A stretch of 64,000 nt of DNA from Prochlorococcus sp. scB243_495L20 (GCA_000634215.1 JFLX01000001.1:310001-374000), one strand, 5' to 3'. Shown: positions 27,478-38,100, counted from the stretch's first letter. Numbers and translations: made by a program. Notes: generated by a model from the letters alone, not told the origin.

Positions 27478-29082
27478 ATGTTTGGAACTTTGGGAGCTGG
27501 ATTATCTAATTTTCCTTGGTTATCTGCTTCAATTTTATTCCCAATTGGTAGTGCATTTGTGATACCTTTTTTCCCAGATAAAGGAGATGGCAAAGAGGTC
27601 AGATGGTTTGCATTGTCTATTGCATTAATTACTTTTTTAATAACTGTAGGTTCATACATAAATGGCTTTGATATAAATAATGAGAATGTTCAACTTAAAG
27701 AAAATATTAGTTGGCTCCCTGATCTAGGTCTTACTTGGTCTGTTGGCGCTGATGGCATGTCTATGCCTTTAATATTATTGACTAGTTTTATAACTGCTTT
27801 AGCAGTTCTTGCTGCATGGCCAGTCAAGTTCAAACCAAAGTTATTTTTCTTTTTGATATTGGTTATGGATGGTGGGCAAATCGCTGTTTTTGCAGTACAA
27901 GATATGCTTTTATTTTTTCTAACTTGGGAACTTGAGTTAATTCCCGTATATTTATTACTGGCTATATGGGGTGGCAAAAATCGACAATATGCAGCAACAA
28001 AATTCATTATTTATACCGCTGGCAGTTCTATCTTCATTCTTATTGCAGCGTTAGCAATGGGTTTCTATGGTACAGAAATTCCTAACTTTGAGTTTTCTCA
28101 CTTGGCAGCACAAGATTTTAGTCAAAAATTCCAAATATTATGTTATGTAGGGCTTTTAATCGCATTTGGTGTGAAACTTCCAATAGTACCCCTTCATACT
28201 TGGCTTCCGGATGCTCATGGAGAGGCTACAGCTCCAGTTCATATGCTTCTAGCAGGAATTTTATTAAAGATGGGAGGATATGCTCTTTTAAGATTTAATG
28301 CACAATTATTACCCGTTGCTCATGCTCAATTTGCTCCATTATTAATAGTTCTAGGGGTAGTCAATATAATTTATGCTGCATTAACTTCTTTTGCTCAAAG
28401 AAATCTTAAAAGAAAAATTGCATACAGTTCGATAAGTCATATGGGTTTCGTTCTTATCGGAATAGGGAGTTTTAGTAGCCTTGGAACAAGCGGAGCTATG
28501 CTGCAAATGGTTAGTCATGGATTAATCGGTGCAAGTTTATTTTTTCTTGTTGGTGCTACTTATGACAGAACAAAGACTCTTAAACTTGATGAAATGAGTG
28601 GTGTAGGACAAAAAATGAGAATCATGTTTGCTCTATGGACTGCTTGCTCCCTAGCTTCCCTGGCTTTACCTGGTATGAGTGGATTTGTTTCCGAATTGAT
28701 GGTATTTACAGGATTTGTTACTGATGAAGTTTATACACTACCGTTCAGGGTAGTGATGGCCTCGTTAGCAGCTATCGGTGTAATACTTACTCCTATTTAT
28801 TTACTTTCAATGTTAAGAGAAATTTTCTTTGGTAAAGAAAATCCTAAATTAATTGAAGAACGAAAACTTATAGATGCGGAGCCAAGGGAAGTTTATATTA
28901 TTGCCTGTTTACTTTTACCGATTATTGGAATAGGTTTATACCCAAGATTAATTACTGAAAGTTACATTGCTTCTATCAATAATTTGGTCGATCGAGATTT
29001 AATTGCAGTTAAAGGTGCTGTGAAAACAAATATTTTTTCAGGAACTAAAACAAATGATATCCTAAAAGCTCCAACAATATAA
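27478..29082 (+). CDS. ndhD: NDH-1 subunit 4 (NdhD1)
   Basis: A 534-residue antiporter-like subunit when started at ATG 27478 (protein begins [14 protein letters not shown]). A TTG at 27442 in the same frame would add 12 residues not expected in NdhD. Conserved parts include [40 protein letters not shown] and [12 protein letters not shown], and the conserved Glu in WELELIP and Lys residues fit proton pumping. It partners ndhF in NDH-1L, serving respiration and cyclic flow around photosystem I. Confidence 0.95.
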   Translation: MFGTLGAGLSNFPWLSASILFPIGSAFVIPFFPDKGDGKEVRWFALSIALITFLITVGSYINGFDINNENVQLKENISWLPDLGLTWSVGADGMSMPLILLTSFITALAVLAAWPVKFKPKLFFFLILVMDGGQIAVFAVQDMLLFFLTWELELIPVYLLLAIWGGKNRQYAATKFIIYTAGSSIFILIAALAMGFYGTEIPNFEFSHLAAQDFSQKFQILCYVGLLIAFGVKLPIVPLHTWLPDAHGEATAPVHMLLAGILLKMGGYALLRFNAQLLPVAHAQFAPLLIVLGVVNIIYAALTSFAQRNLKRKIAYSSISHMGFVLIGIGSFSSLGTSGAMLQMVSHGLIGASLFFLVGATYDRTKTLKLDEMSGVGQKMRIMFALWTACSLASLALPGMSGFVSELMVFTGFVTDEVYTLPFRVVMASLAAIGVILTPIYLLSMLREIFFGKENPKLIEERKLIDAEPREVYIIACLLLPIIGIGLYPRLITESYIASINNLVDRDLIAVKGAVKTNIFSGTKTNDILKAPTI

Positions 29083-29205
29083 TTTTTTAATTTAAGTCAA
29101 TATTGTTTGGCATTAAATAAATTTAAAGATATCTTGTGAGTAGATTTTATCTATCTTAAAATAAATTATTTAAATCCTATTGATAGGCAACAACTAGGCC
29201 CTAGA

Positions 29206-30027
29206 TTGTTGATTAAGTTCCTTCAAGACGCTGCAGGTAAAGGTGAGCTTGACCCATGGGATATTGATGTAATAAGTGTAATTGATAGTTTTTTAGAGGA
29301 ATACTCACATACTTTTAATCAATCTTCAGATAGTCAAATCTCATATCAGAAGGATTTAGCCGAGACCAGTGAAGCATTTTTTGCAGCTTCAGTACTAGTA
29401 AATCTTAAGGCTGAGGTTTTGGAAGCTGATGTTTTCAAAGAAAATTCTTCCGATTTTGAAGATGAATTTGATTTGGATGATCAAGATTGGATTGATAAAG
29501 AATTTGATATTCCGAAATATCCTGAAAAATATCTAAGGAGAAGATCAATTGCACAACCAATTCTTAAACGTACAACAACATTGGGAGAACTTGTAAGTCA
29601 GTTAGAGTCCATTGCAGAAGTTATAGAAACCCAGGATCTTCTTCTCATGAAGAGAAAAAGAAATAAAAAATATTCTGATAGGGCTTTAATTTCTCAAGTA
29701 AAGTCATTAGCGCATCGTGAGAAACTTCCAGAAACCACTAAAGCATTAGGGAAATTTATTGAAGGATGGGAAAAGGCATTACAATGGACAGATTTTGAAT
29801 ATTTAGTCAAAAAATGGCAAACAGTTGTAAAAAATGATTTAGATAAAGACCGTTTGGGAGTTTTTTGGGCTTTGTTATTTTTATCATCTGAAAACAAAAT
29901 TGAAATTAAACAAATTAACTCTTTATATGGCCCAATTCAAATTAAAAGAATAATACCTGATGGTGGCTTAGCTCAATTGCCTATAGAAAATCTTGAGGTA
30001 AGTAATGCCTCTTCCTCGGCTGCTTAG
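29206..30027 (+). CDS. scpA: Segregation and condensation protein A (uncertain start)
   Basis: A ScpA kleisin of at least 273 residues, part of the SMC-ScpA-ScpB condensin that organises the chromosome. The N-terminal part has FLQDAAGKGELDPWDIDVI and the middle a conserved DLAETSEAFFAASVLVNLKAEVL block. The C-terminal domain ends KRIIPDGGLAQLPIENLE. The frame runs back to a stop at 29137, and the residues before TTG 29206 (QQLGPRL) look like the usual start of the family (GPLDLLL-like). No ATG, GTG or TTG lies further upstream in frame, so initiation may be at TTG 29206 or at a rare ATT (29179). Confidence 0.85.
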   Translation: MLIKFLQDAAGKGELDPWDIDVISVIDSFLEEYSHTFNQSSDSQISYQKDLAETSEAFFAASVLVNLKAEVLEADVFKENSSDFEDEFDLDDQDWIDKEFDIPKYPEKYLRRRSIAQPILKRTTTLGELVSQLESIAEVIETQDLLLMKRKRNKKYSDRALISQVKSLAHREKLPETTKALGKFIEGWEKALQWTDFEYLVKKWQTVVKNDLDKDRLGVFWALLFLSSENKIEIKQINSLYGPIQIKRIIPDGGLAQLPIENLEVSNASSSAA

Positions 30028-30073
30028 AAGCTTCATAGTAATAACGTATAATTTAAAAAATGGTTTTGAATTT

Positions 30074-31252
30074 ATGAAGGCAATGATACTTGCGGCAGGT
30101 AAAGGCACACGTGTTCAGCCTATTACGCACGTTATTCCAAAACCGATGATTCCGATTTTGCAAAAACCTGTTATGGAGTTTCTCTTGGAACTTTTAAGAG
30201 AACATAATTTTAAGGAAATAATGGTAAATGTTTCTCATCTGGCTGAAGAAATTGAAAATTATTTTAGGGATGGGCAAAGATTTGGAGTAGAAATTGCTTA
30301 TAGTTTTGAAGGAAGAATTGAAGATGGAGAATTAATAGGTGATGCTTTAGGATCCGCGGGAGGATTAAAAAAAATTCAGGATTTTCAAAATTTTTTTGAT
30401 GAAACTTTTGTTGTTTTATGTGGTGATGCTTTAGTCGATTTAGATTTAACTCAAGCTGTTAAAAAACATAAACAGAAAGGAGCTATTGCGAGCTTAATAA
30501 CAAAGAAAGTAACTAAAGATCAAGTATCAAGTTATGGTGTCGTAGTTTCTGATGAAAATGGGAGAATAAAGGCTTTTCAGGAAAAGCCAACAGTTGATCA
30601 AGCTTTAAGTGATTCTATAAATACAGGAATTTATCTTTTCGAACCCGAAATTTTTAATTACATACCTTCAGCTGAGAAATTTGATATTGGAGCTGATCTT
30701 TTCCCTAAACTTGTTGAAATGGATTTACCATTTTTTGCATTACCAATGGATTTTGAATGGGTAGATATTGGAAAAGTTCCTGATTATTGGAGTGCTATTA
30801 GAAATGTATTGCAAGGTAAGGTAAGACAAGTACAAATACCAGGTAAGGAAATAAAACCAGGAGTTTTTACCGGTTTGAATGTAGCAGCTAACTGGGAAAA
30901 GGTTAATATTAGCGGGCCAGTTTATATAGGAGGCATGACTAGGATCGAGGATGGAACAACTATTATTGGCCCTTCTATGATTGGACCAAGTTGTTGCATT
31001 TGCGAGGGCGCAACTATAGATAACTCAATTATTTTTGATTATTCTAAAATTGGTAAAGGTGTAAGACTTATGGATAAGTTAGTGTTTGGTAAGTATTGTG
31101 TTGGCAAAAATGGAGATCATTTTGATTTGCAAGATGCATCTTTGGATTGGTTAATAACAGATTCAAGAAGATCTGATTTGACGGAGCCATCGCCTCAGCA
31201 GAAAGCTATGGCAGAATTATTAGGTACTGATTTGATTAATATTCCAGATTAA
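30074..31252 (+). CDS. Sugar-phosphate nucleotidyltransferase with left-handed beta-helix tail
   Basis: A 392-residue enzyme of the NTP-transferase type that activates a sugar phosphate (probably mannose-1-P or glucose-1-P). The N-terminal signature MILAAGKGTRVQPITHVIPKPM carries the GxGTR nucleotide-binding loop, and VVLCGDALVDLDL the catalytic Asp. After about residue 255 come hexapeptide-like repeats (GPVYIGGMTRI, IIGPSMIGPSC) that fit a beta helix. I chose ATG 30074 because the signature starts there; the frame extends to 30005 with no conserved sequence. The 3' end overlaps metF by 17 bases. Confidence 0.88.
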   Translation: MKAMILAAGKGTRVQPITHVIPKPMIPILQKPVMEFLLELLREHNFKEIMVNVSHLAEEIENYFRDGQRFGVEIAYSFEGRIEDGELIGDALGSAGGLKKIQDFQNFFDETFVVLCGDALVDLDLTQAVKKHKQKGAIASLITKKVTKDQVSSYGVVVSDENGRIKAFQEKPTVDQALSDSINTGIYLFEPEIFNYIPSAEKFDIGADLFPKLVEMDLPFFALPMDFEWVDIGKVPDYWSAIRNVLQGKVRQVQIPGKEIKPGVFTGLNVAANWEKVNISGPVYIGGMTRIEDGTTIIGPSMIGPSCCICEGATIDNSIIFDYSKIGKGVRLMDKLVFGKYCVGKNGDHFDLQDASLDWLITDSRRSDLTEPSPQQKAMAELLGTDLINIPD

Positions 31253-32126
31253 GATTAGCTTTTTCAATAATCTCAGGAATTAAATGCTCTGCTTTCACGG
31301 CCATTAGATGAACTCCATTTGCGATATTAATAAAATCATGAGCTTGTTCAGATGCAATTTGAATACCTTCTTGCAATGGGTCTTTAGCAAATTTAAGACG
31401 ATTTAAGATATTTTCAGGGATGTTTGCGCCTGGAACGTATTTGTTTATAAAGAGAGCGTTTTTATAAGACTTTAATAGGAATACACCTGCAATTACTGGA
31501 ATTTCAAGAGGCTTGCTAATTTGTTCACAAAACTCTATCAAATTTTCTTTTTCCATCACCATTTGAGTTTGTATAAATCCAGCTCCAGCCTCTTTTTTCT
31601 TTTTCAATCTATTCTCTAAACTTCTTTTATTTCTGCAATTTGGATCAGCTGCAGCACCTGCAAAAATAAATGTTTTTTTATCGGCAAGTTCTCCGAGAGT
31701 AGGATCAATTCCTTTATTGAAAGACTGAATTTGTTGAAGCAATCTTACTGACTCAAACTCATGTACCGCCTTCGCATCTTGTTGATCCCCAGTTTTTACT
31801 GAATCACCGGTAATGCATAAGATGTTTTTAATTCCTAAAGCATTTGCTCCCAGAATGTCTGATTGTAAAGCAATTTTATTACGATCTCTGCAAGAAATTT
31901 GCATTACTGGTTCTATCCCATTTTCCAGTAATAGTTTGGACATTGCCAAGCTGCACATTCTCATTACAGCTCTGCTTCCATCGGTTATGTTAACAGCATG
32001 TACCTTATCTTTCAAAAGTTGTGCTATCTTAAGAGATCTTATGGGGTTTCCACCTCTTGGCGGCATTAATTCTGCTGTAATTACCTTAGATTTTTTTTCT
32101 AAAGTCTGCTGAAGTTTTGATTTCAA
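31236..32126 (-). CDS. metF: Methylenetetrahydrofolate reductase
   Basis: A 296-residue flavoprotein that reduces 5,10-methylene-THF to 5-methyl-THF for methionine synthesis. The start TAELMPPRGGNPIRSL, the NITDGSRAVMRMCSL segment, ILCITGDSV and PVIAGVFLLKSYKNA match the MetF TIM barrel. It is convergent with the nucleotidyltransferase and divergent from the PedR-like gene across 77 bases. Confidence 0.92.
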   Translation of the reverse strand: MKSKLQQTLEKKSKVITAELMPPRGGNPIRSLKIAQLLKDKVHAVNITDGSRAVMRMCSLAMSKLLLENGIEPVMQISCRDRNKIALQSDILGANALGIKNILCITGDSVKTGDQQDAKAVHEFESVRLLQQIQSFNKGIDPTLGELADKKTFIFAGAAADPNCRNKRSLENRLKKKKEAGAGFIQTQMVMEKENLIEFCEQISKPLEIPVIAGVFLLKSYKNALFINKYVPGANIPENILNRLKFAKDPLQEGIQIASEQAHDFINIANGVHLMAVKAEHLIPEIIEKANLNLEY

Positions 32127-32203
32127 TTGCTTTTGTTTCCTAGTTGGTTAACAAGTGTACTGAGATTGCTAAACTTAATTAATATAAAAAAGGAACTGTT
32201 TAA

Positions 32204-32482
32204 ATGCAAATGGTTGATGAAGAAGTAAACAACATTGATATGATGGGTCTCTCAGCAAGAGAGATGGAAATCATTGATCTCGTAGCTGATGGGCTTACAA
32301 ATCAAGAAATTGCGGTAAAACTAACTATTAGTAAAAGAACTGTTGATAATCATGTAAGTAATATGTTCACAAAAACTGGTTCTAAAAATAGAGTAGCACT
32401 TTTGAACTGGGCAATGGACAACGGAAAGATTTGTAGAGATGGGTTTAATTGTTGTACACTCCCTGACTCTGATCAGGATTAG
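32204..32482 (+). CDS. pedR: Small LuxR-type regulator, PedR-like
   Basis: A 92-residue protein that is almost only a LuxR/FixJ-type helix-turn-helix (about 15-75; LSAREMEIIDLVADGLTNQE then KRTVDNHVSNMFTKTGS). It has no receiver domain. Its size and the C-terminal cysteines C77, C83 and C84 match PedR, a cyanobacterial regulator that senses photosynthetic electron transport through thioredoxin acting on a cysteine. A good Shine-Dalgarno (AAAAAAGGAAC) precedes the ATG. The last 38 bases overlap the small opposite-strand gene. Confidence 0.82.
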   Translation: MQMVDEEVNNIDMMGLSAREMEIIDLVADGLTNQEIAVKLTISKRTVDNHVSNMFTKTGSKNRVALLNWAMDNGKICRDGFNCCTLPDSDQD

Positions 32483-32633
32483 TATAGTCATTTACTTTTT
32501 TTGTATTATTAGCCAAATCCATTAGACAATAATTTGTAGAACCTAATTCGAAGAGTTCAGCATATGCAATACATGCATCCTTGTCTGAATCAACAAATCT
32601 CAATATTCCTTCTTTGTCGTAAAGACCATACAT
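32445..32633 (-). CDS. Small hypothetical protein
   Basis: A 62-residue protein beginning MYGLYDKEGILRFVDSDKDACIAYAELFEL, which resembles small conserved picocyanobacterial proteins of unknown function with the same MYGLYD-x-EGILRF start. It has no signal peptide, membrane helix or metal motif apart from two cysteines. The 3' end overlaps pedR by 38 bases. Weakness: short length and reliance on a remembered pattern. Confidence 0.6.
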   Translation of the reverse strand: MYGLYDKEGILRFVDSDKDACIAYAELFELGSTNYCLMDLANNTKKVNDYTNPDQSQGVYNN

Positions 32634-32715
32634 TTGAAGAAAAAATTACTAACATGGAATATAAAGAAAATATAAAGGATGCGTGGCTACTTTGACTAGT
32701 TACTTTTGAAAGTTG

Positions 32716-33192
32716 TTAAGTAGTTTTTCCCCACTCTGAAAAAGGATTTTTAGCAAGACTGAAATTAGAGTAATGAGTCAGCCCAGTTATTTCTTTTGAA
32801 ATGAAAGATGGAAGAAATAAATCTTCCTCTTCACTAGAAAGTTCAATTTCTGCAATTTCAAGTGGATAATTATTTGCTTTAAAGCAATCTATAATCCAAG
32901 ATTTTTTTTCAATTTCTAAAAAGAATCTATCTTTTTTAATTATATTTGAGAGATTTGACATTATTGTTTCAGCATCGCTTCGTGGAATCGAGTATTCAAA
33001 TTCTAGGTTGGTAAAACCTTTGATATGTTTTTTTAGTGCAATTTTAGAGTTTTCGCCTATGAGCCTTACCCTAATAATCCAACCATCTAAACTTTTAGAT
33101 AAATATCCCTGTTCAATATAAACTTTTTTATTTATGAATTTTTTCCAATTATCATTTTTTATAAGAAATCTTCTTTCTATCTCAAAGGCCAT
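32716..33192 (-). CDS. CYTH-domain protein (triphosphate tunnel metalloenzyme)
   Basis: A 158-residue CYTH domain protein. The N-terminal EIERRF (residues 4-9) is the ExExK-type metal motif with Arg in place of the last Lys. Further acidic and basic strands (IRVRLIGENSKIALKK, EFEYSIP, PLEIAEIEL) fit the beta-barrel tunnel. Members hydrolyse inorganic triphosphate or related substrates. The gene abuts nadK, whose stop is the base before its start region, so they share a transcript; a role near NAD(P) or polyphosphate metabolism is possible but unproven. Confidence 0.85.
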   Translation of the reverse strand: MAFEIERRFLIKNDNWKKFINKKVYIEQGYLSKSLDGWIIRVRLIGENSKIALKKHIKGFTNLEFEYSIPRSDAETIMSNLSNIIKKDRFFLEIEKKSWIIDCFKANNYPLEIAEIELSSEEEDLFLPSFISKEITGLTHYSNFSLAKNPFSEWGKTT

Positions 33193-34104
33193 TTAACTTT
33201 TGAAATTTTTTGGAGACAAATCGCCTTTCCAATCTAGTTTTTTTATTAAGGTATTGTAGTAACTTTTGCTTTTTTTAAACTTTATTATTTTGCAGGGTGA
33301 TTTCCCTTTCTTGATCTCACAATAATAATTTTCCTTAATGGTCATACATTTTGAACCGTCAGTCCATAATTTAATTTCCCCTTTACTTTTTTTTACTGGC
33401 TTAATGATTACCTTACTTATATTAGGTATGACGATTGGTCTACTAGCTAAACTCATCGGGCATATAGGGTTAATAATCATTCCATCTATACTGGGATGTA
33501 CTATTGGACCTCCTGCAGCCATTGAGTAGGCTGTTGAACCCGTGGTTGTAGATACAATCAATCCATCACCTTTATATTCATTTACCTTCTCATTATCTAT
33601 TTCAATTTGTATTTGGTTTGTAGGAGAAATATCTTCTTCAACGGATTTAAAATAAAAATCATTTAAGGCGTTATAGCTTTTTATGATTTTTTTCTCAGAA
33701 CTTGTCCCCTGAATACAAACATTACAATTTAATCTATTACGCAAGTCAATTAAATATTCTTCGTTTTCAAGAATTTCAATAAAAGATTTGTCAAATAAAA
33801 ATTCTTTCTCTTGAGTAAGAAACCCCAAATTACCTCCAATATTAATACTCAATAAAGGAATATCATAATCAGCTAATGCATTTGCACATTTCAGGAAGGT
33901 TCCATCTCCACCAAGAACTATGCCAATATTTGGTTGTGATTTTGAATTAGAAAAAAATTTTTCAATTTCATCTTTATGAAAATTACTTTCAATCCTGTTT
34001 GATTTAATATTTTTTGATTTAAGAACTTCTTCACAGAATTTTGAAGCCTCTTGAGCTATAGAACTATCTGAACGATATACAATAAGCACTAATGAAAGTT
34101 TCAT
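33193..34104 (-). CDS. nadK: NAD kinase
   Basis: A 303-residue NAD kinase that makes NADP from NAD, with ATP or polyphosphate as donor. It shows the GGDG motif ([12 protein letters not shown]), NLGFLTQ, the substrate loop NDFYF, and the glycine-rich [26 protein letters not shown] segment. Length fits the family. It is followed directly by the CYTH gene and preceded by the ndhA-I-G-E operon only 9 bases upstream, so it may be read from the ndh transcript and supply NADP(H). Confidence 0.95.
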   Translation of the reverse strand: MKLSLVLIVYRSDSSIAQEASKFCEEVLKSKNIKSNRIESNFHKDEIEKFFSNSKSQPNIGIVLGGDGTFLKCANALADYDIPLLSINIGGNLGFLTQEKEFLFDKSFIEILENEEYLIDLRNRLNCNVCIQGTSSEKKIIKSYNALNDFYFKSVEEDISPTNQIQIEIDNEKVNEYKGDGLIVSTTTGSTAYSMAAGGPIVHPSIDGMIINPICPMSLASRPIVIPNISKVIIKPVKKSKGEIKLWTDGSKCMTIKENYYCEIKKGKSPCKIIKFKKSKSYYNTLIKKLDWKGDLSPKNFKS

Positions 34105-34113
34105 TTAATGCTT

Positions 34114-34434
34114 TTACCATTTTAATAAATTAAAACTTTCCATATCGACAGTCACCCTATTCCTATAAAGAGATAACAATATAGCTAATCCAACGGCTGC
34201 TTCTGCGGCAGCAACAGTAATCACAAAAATTGTAAACACTTGTCCTTGAATTAAATTATTATCAATATAGGAAGAAAACGCCATCAAATTTATATTTACC
34301 GCATTGAGCATTAATTCAATGCTCATAAGAACTCTGACTGCATTTCTGCTATTTAATAATCCCCAAATACCAATGCAAAATAGTGCTGAAGAAACTATTA
34401 AAAAAGCTTGAAGAGGAATTGATTCTAAATTCAT
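34114..34434 (-). CDS. ndhE: NDH-1 subunit 4L (NdhE)
   Basis: A 106-residue NuoK-type membrane subunit with three helices. [24 protein letters not shown] holds the conserved membrane Glu in helix 2, and [21 protein letters not shown] is helix 3 with its Glu. It is the last ndh gene of the A-I-G-E operon, 18 bases after ndhG, and is followed by nadK. Confidence 0.96.
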   Translation of the reverse strand: MNLESIPLQAFLIVSSALFCIGIWGLLNSRNAVRVLMSIELMLNAVNINLMAFSSYIDNNLIQGQVFTIFVITVAAAEAAVGLAILLSLYRNRVTVDMESFNLLKW

Positions 34435-34452
34435 AATAAGAAATACAAAAGG

Positions 34453-35052
34453 TTAATTTTTATTTGTAAGTAATGGTTCTGATGATTTTTCAATTAACTC
34501 TTGATCCACAGGTAGTCCTGTCGAAATATCTTTGCTCATTACGTCTCTTCTAGCTAAAACAATAGCCCCAATCATTGCCATTAAAAGTAAGACTGAAGCT
34601 ACTTCAAATGGGAGTAAATAATCACTAAAAAGATGTTCACCAATCCTAATAGTTGATTCTTCTCCAATAGAGTTTTGAGGACTTGATAAGCTCCATACAT
34701 TGGTCAAGTCAACTCTAATTAAAAGGCTTAGAAGGGTTAAACATATCGATGTTGATATAACTCTTCTCGATTTAATGTCATTAATAGGCTTTAAATCTTC
34801 TTTTTTATTGACTAGCATAATTGCAAAAATTATTAATACATTCACTGCACCCACATAAACTAAAACTTGAGCTGCTGCAACAAAACTTGCATTTAATAGA
34901 AGATATAATCCTGCAACACTCATGAAAACTCCACCAAGCAGAAATGCTGAATAAACAATACTTTCGAGCAACACAACACCAAGTGCTCCAATAATGACAA
35001 CTAAAGATAAAACTGTAAAACAAATAAGTTGTGTTGTTATGGCAATGGACAT
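34453..35052 (-). CDS. ndhG: NDH-1 subunit 6 (NdhG)
   Basis: A 199-residue NuoJ-type membrane subunit with five predicted helices. The segment FVAAAQVLVYVGAVNVLIIFAIMLV contains the pi-bulge tyrosine region of helix 3, which is highly conserved. The C-terminal tail is polar. It sits 13 bases after ndhI and belongs to the ndhAIGE operon. Confidence 0.95.
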   Translation of the reverse strand: MSIAITTQLICFTVLSLVVIIGALGVVLLESIVYSAFLLGGVFMSVAGLYLLLNASFVAAAQVLVYVGAVNVLIIFAIMLVNKKEDLKPINDIKSRRVISTSICLTLLSLLIRVDLTNVWSLSSPQNSIGEESTIRIGEHLFSDYLLPFEVASVLLLMAMIGAIVLARRDVMSKDISTGLPVDQELIEKSSEPLLTNKN

Positions 35053-35065
35053 AAATTAATGTGAA

Positions 35066-35692
35066 TTAATTGTTTGGATTAGAAACTTTATCTTTATTTT
35101 CATTGGATTCAGGCTTCATCCAATCATAAACTTCTTCCGGTAATTTACCAACTCTTGCATCTGAAGCTGGGATTTCATGAGGGTCCATGACACCTTTAGG
35201 AAGATAGGCAAGTTCTCTTAGAGGTTTAACTGAAGGATCTGTTGTAACATTTGTGGGTAGTCTGCCAAGTGCGACATTATCGAAATTTAAATTGTGTCTG
35301 TCAAAAGTAGCTAATTCATATTCTTCAGTCATTGATAGACAATTAGTTGGGCAATATTCAACACAATTTCCGCAAAAAATACAAACTCCAAAATCTATTG
35401 AATAATTTCTAAGTTCCTTTTTTTTGGTTTCTTTATTCATTACCCAGTCAACTACTGGGAGATTTATAGGACATACTCTCACACAAACTTCACAAGCAAT
35501 ACATTTATCAAATTCATAATGTATCCTTCCTCTATATCTTTCAGAAGGTATTAATTTTTCATATGGATATTGAACAGTAACTGGTCTTCTTCGAAGATGA
35601 TCAAAAGTTACCGATATACCATTGTATAAATATTTGCCAGCATTAAATGCTTCTTTGATATAGCTATTTATTTGTTGAAGGAAATTGTTCAT
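35066..35692 (-). CDS. ndhI: NDH-1 iron-sulfur subunit NdhI
   Basis: A 208-residue subunit with two 4Fe-4S binding motifs, [12 protein letters not shown] (about 61-72) and [12 protein letters not shown] (about 103-114), which carry electrons through the peripheral arm toward plastoquinone. The N-terminus [31 protein letters not shown] is typical. It lies 68 bases downstream of ndhA in the same operon. Confidence 0.97.
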   Translation of the reverse strand: MNNFLQQINSYIKEAFNAGKYLYNGISVTFDHLRRRPVTVQYPYEKLIPSERYRGRIHYEFDKCIACEVCVRVCPINLPVVDWVMNKETKKKELRNYSIDFGVCIFCGNCVEYCPTNCLSMTEEYELATFDRHNLNFDNVALGRLPTNVTTDPSVKPLRELAYLPKGVMDPHEIPASDARVGKLPEEVYDWMKPESNENKDKVSNPNN

Positions 35693-35760
35693 TTCGAAAA
35701 ATTTACTTAGTTATTTTATTTTAGTGGAATAATTTTGAATTTAAGTATTTTTACTTAAAT

Positions 35761-36879
35761 TTAACCACCAAAGAATTGCGGAAAAGCAAGTTTTAATCCT
35801 GCTGTTATCAAAAGATTAGCAAGAGAAATTGGCAGAAGAAACTTCCATCCTAGATCTAAGAGTTGATCAATTCTTACTCTAGGAGTTGTCCAACGTAATA
35901 ATATTGCAATAAAAACTAAAAGATATGCTTTCAGTACAGTCATTACAATTCCTATTGATGCGGTGAAAACCTGAATAAATGGTGCATTAATAGGTAAATT
36001 AAGAAACTTAGCTATTAATTCAACTGGAATAGGAAAACCCCATCCTCCCAAATAAAGTATTGATACTAATAAAGCGGAAAGAATTAAATTAATGTAACTA
36101 CCCAGGTAGAACAATGCGAATTTCATCCCTGCATATTCAGTTTGATATCCTGCAACTAATTCTTCTTCAGCTTCAGGCAAGTCAAACGGAAGTCTCTCAC
36201 ATTCTGCAAGAGCACAAATCCAAAAGACTATAAAACCAACTGGTTGTCTCCATATATTCCAACTTAGGATTCCAGCACCACTTTGTTGGTTGACAATGTC
36301 AACAGTACTTAAAGAATTTGTCATTAGTACAATAGCCAGTACAGATAAAGCTAAAGGAATTTCATAACTTATTGATTGAGCCGCTGCTCTTAAACCTCCT
36401 AATAAAGAATACTTATTATTTGATGCGTATCCGCTCATAAGAAGGCCAATTGGCTGAATACTGCTTAAAGCAATCCATAAGAAAATTCCAATGCCAACGT
36501 TACTTATTAAAAGGTTTTGTCCAAAAGGAACAATTAGCCAGGACAGAATCACTGGGACAAGAACTAATATAGGTCCTGCAGTGAAGAGAATCCCATCCGC
36601 TTTGGCAGGAATAATATCTTCTTTGACAAGTAACTTAAGACCATCTGCAATTGGTTGGAGGACGCCGAGCGCTCCAGCATATTCTGGACCTATTCTTTGT
36701 TGAGCAGCAGCAGATATTTTTCTTTCAAGCCAAACTGTTACTAAAACGCCAACAACTGCCGCTACCAAAACCAAAAGCATAGGAAGAGGGAGCCATATTA
36801 TATGAGCGATTTCGCTGGAAAGGCCAAAACCTTTTAAGAATTCGTTAAAACTATATTCGAGATCTAATCCGTATTCCAA
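35761..36879 (-). CDS. ndhA: NDH-1 subunit 1 (NdhA)
   Basis: A 372-residue NuoH-type subunit that forms the quinone-binding chamber at the joint of the arms. [34 protein letters not shown] near residue 50, [33 protein letters not shown] and [23 protein letters not shown] are conserved. It is the first gene of the ndhAIGE operon, and the gap upstream to gltA is 75 bases. Confidence 0.97.
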   Translation of the reverse strand: MEYGLDLEYSFNEFLKGFGLSSEIAHIIWLPLPMLLVLVAAVVGVLVTVWLERKISAAAQQRIGPEYAGALGVLQPIADGLKLLVKEDIIPAKADGILFTAGPILVLVPVILSWLIVPFGQNLLISNVGIGIFLWIALSSIQPIGLLMSGYASNNKYSLLGGLRAAAQSISYEIPLALSVLAIVLMTNSLSTVDIVNQQSGAGILSWNIWRQPVGFIVFWICALAECERLPFDLPEAEEELVAGYQTEYAGMKFALFYLGSYINLILSALLVSILYLGGWGFPIPVELIAKFLNLPINAPFIQVFTASIGIVMTVLKAYLLVFIAILLRWTTPRVRIDQLLDLGWKFLLPISLANLLITAGLKLAFPQFFGG

Positions 36880-36954
36880 AATTTTTATGTTATTTACTTA
36901 ATAGATTAACTCTTCACAAACAATATGTGTGTTTTTTATGAAAAGCTGCAAATA

Positions 36955-38100
36955 TTATTCCCTACTTTCTAAGCTGATCCAATCTCTTGGTGCTGAACCT
37001 GTATATATTTGCGATGGTCTGAAAATTCTATTTGCTCCAAGTTGCTCTCTCCAATGAGCTAACCAACCAGCCACTCTAGATATGGCAAAAATTGGAGTAA
37101 ATAAATCACGAGGAATACCAAGTTTTCTATAAACAAGGCCAGAATAAAAATCCACGTTAGGGAATATACCCTTAGGTCCAAGTCTTGGTATTGCCTCTGC
37201 CTCAAGTGATTTAGCAACTTCATACATTTCATCTGCTCCAAATCTAATAAAAAGTTCTTCTGCAAGTTTTTGAAGAATTATTGCTCTGGGATCTTTGACT
37301 TTATATTCCCTGTGGCCAAAGCCCATTATCTTACTTTTATTTTTTATTGCATTATCTAAAAAAGACCCAGCATTTTCTGGGGTTTTAATCTCTTCTAACA
37401 TCGCAATCACATCCTCGTTTGCTCCTCCATGCAATGGGCCAGCTAAGGTTCCTACTGCAGAGGCGATGACAGCATATGGATCTGTAAGAGTACTTGCAGT
37501 CACTCTAGCGCTAAATGTACTTGCGTTTAAACTATGTTCGGCATGTAGAATTAAGCACCTATCAAAAACTTTTGCGGCTATAGGATCTTGTTCTTTTTCA
37601 GTCAACATGTAAAGAAAATTTGATGAGTAAGTTAGATCATCTCTAGGTTGAATTGGGTCTTGTCCTTTTCTAATAAGTTGGAACGCTGCAATCATTGTGG
37701 GTATTTTTGCTATTAGTCTTATGACTGCGTTGTAGATGTAATTAGGATCATCTATCGCTCTACGCGAATAGAAGAGCCCCAAAGAAGCTGCACTAGATTG
37801 AAGAGCATCCATAGGATGACCAGTTGCAGGGAAACATTTCATCATATCTCTAACTCTAAAACTTAACCTTCGATGCATCTGAACTTCTTGTTCGAAATCT
37901 CTTAGTTGAATAGCTGTGGGCAATTCACCCCAAATCAATAGGTAAGCGGTTTCTAAAAAACTGCTTTTTTGGGATAATTCCTCAATGGAATAGCCTCTGT
38001 ACAATAATTTACCTTTGTTGCCGTCAATATCACATATGGATGAATTAGTAACTGGGACACCCTCTAATCCTGGTTTTAAAATTAGTTTGTTACTATCCAA
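36955..38100 (-). CDS. gltA: Citrate synthase
   Basis: A 381-residue enzyme that joins oxaloacetate and acetyl-CoA. Catalytic residues fall in ILHAEHSLNAS, GPLHGGANEDV and GFGHREYKVKDPRA, and ARVAGW-type ISRVAGWLAHWREQ is near the end. The length fits the shorter, Gram-positive-like type. In cyanobacteria with an atypical TCA route it mainly supplies 2-oxoglutarate for nitrogen assimilation. It lies upstream of ndhA on the same strand, but whether they share a transcript is not clear. Confidence 0.95.
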   Translation of the reverse strand: MDSNKLILKPGLEGVPVTNSSICDIDGNKGKLLYRGYSIEELSQKSSFLETAYLLIWGELPTAIQLRDFEQEVQMHRRLSFRVRDMMKCFPATGHPMDALQSSAASLGLFYSRRAIDDPNYIYNAVIRLIAKIPTMIAAFQLIRKGQDPIQPRDDLTYSSNFLYMLTEKEQDPIAAKVFDRCLILHAEHSLNASTFSARVTASTLTDPYAVIASAVGTLAGPLHGGANEDVIAMLEEIKTPENAGSFLDNAIKNKSKIMGFGHREYKVKDPRAIILQKLAEELFIRFGADEMYEVAKSLEAEAIPRLGPKGIFPNVDFYSGLVYRKLGIPRDLFTPIFAISRVAGWLAHWREQLGANRIFRPSQIYTGSAPRDWISLESRE

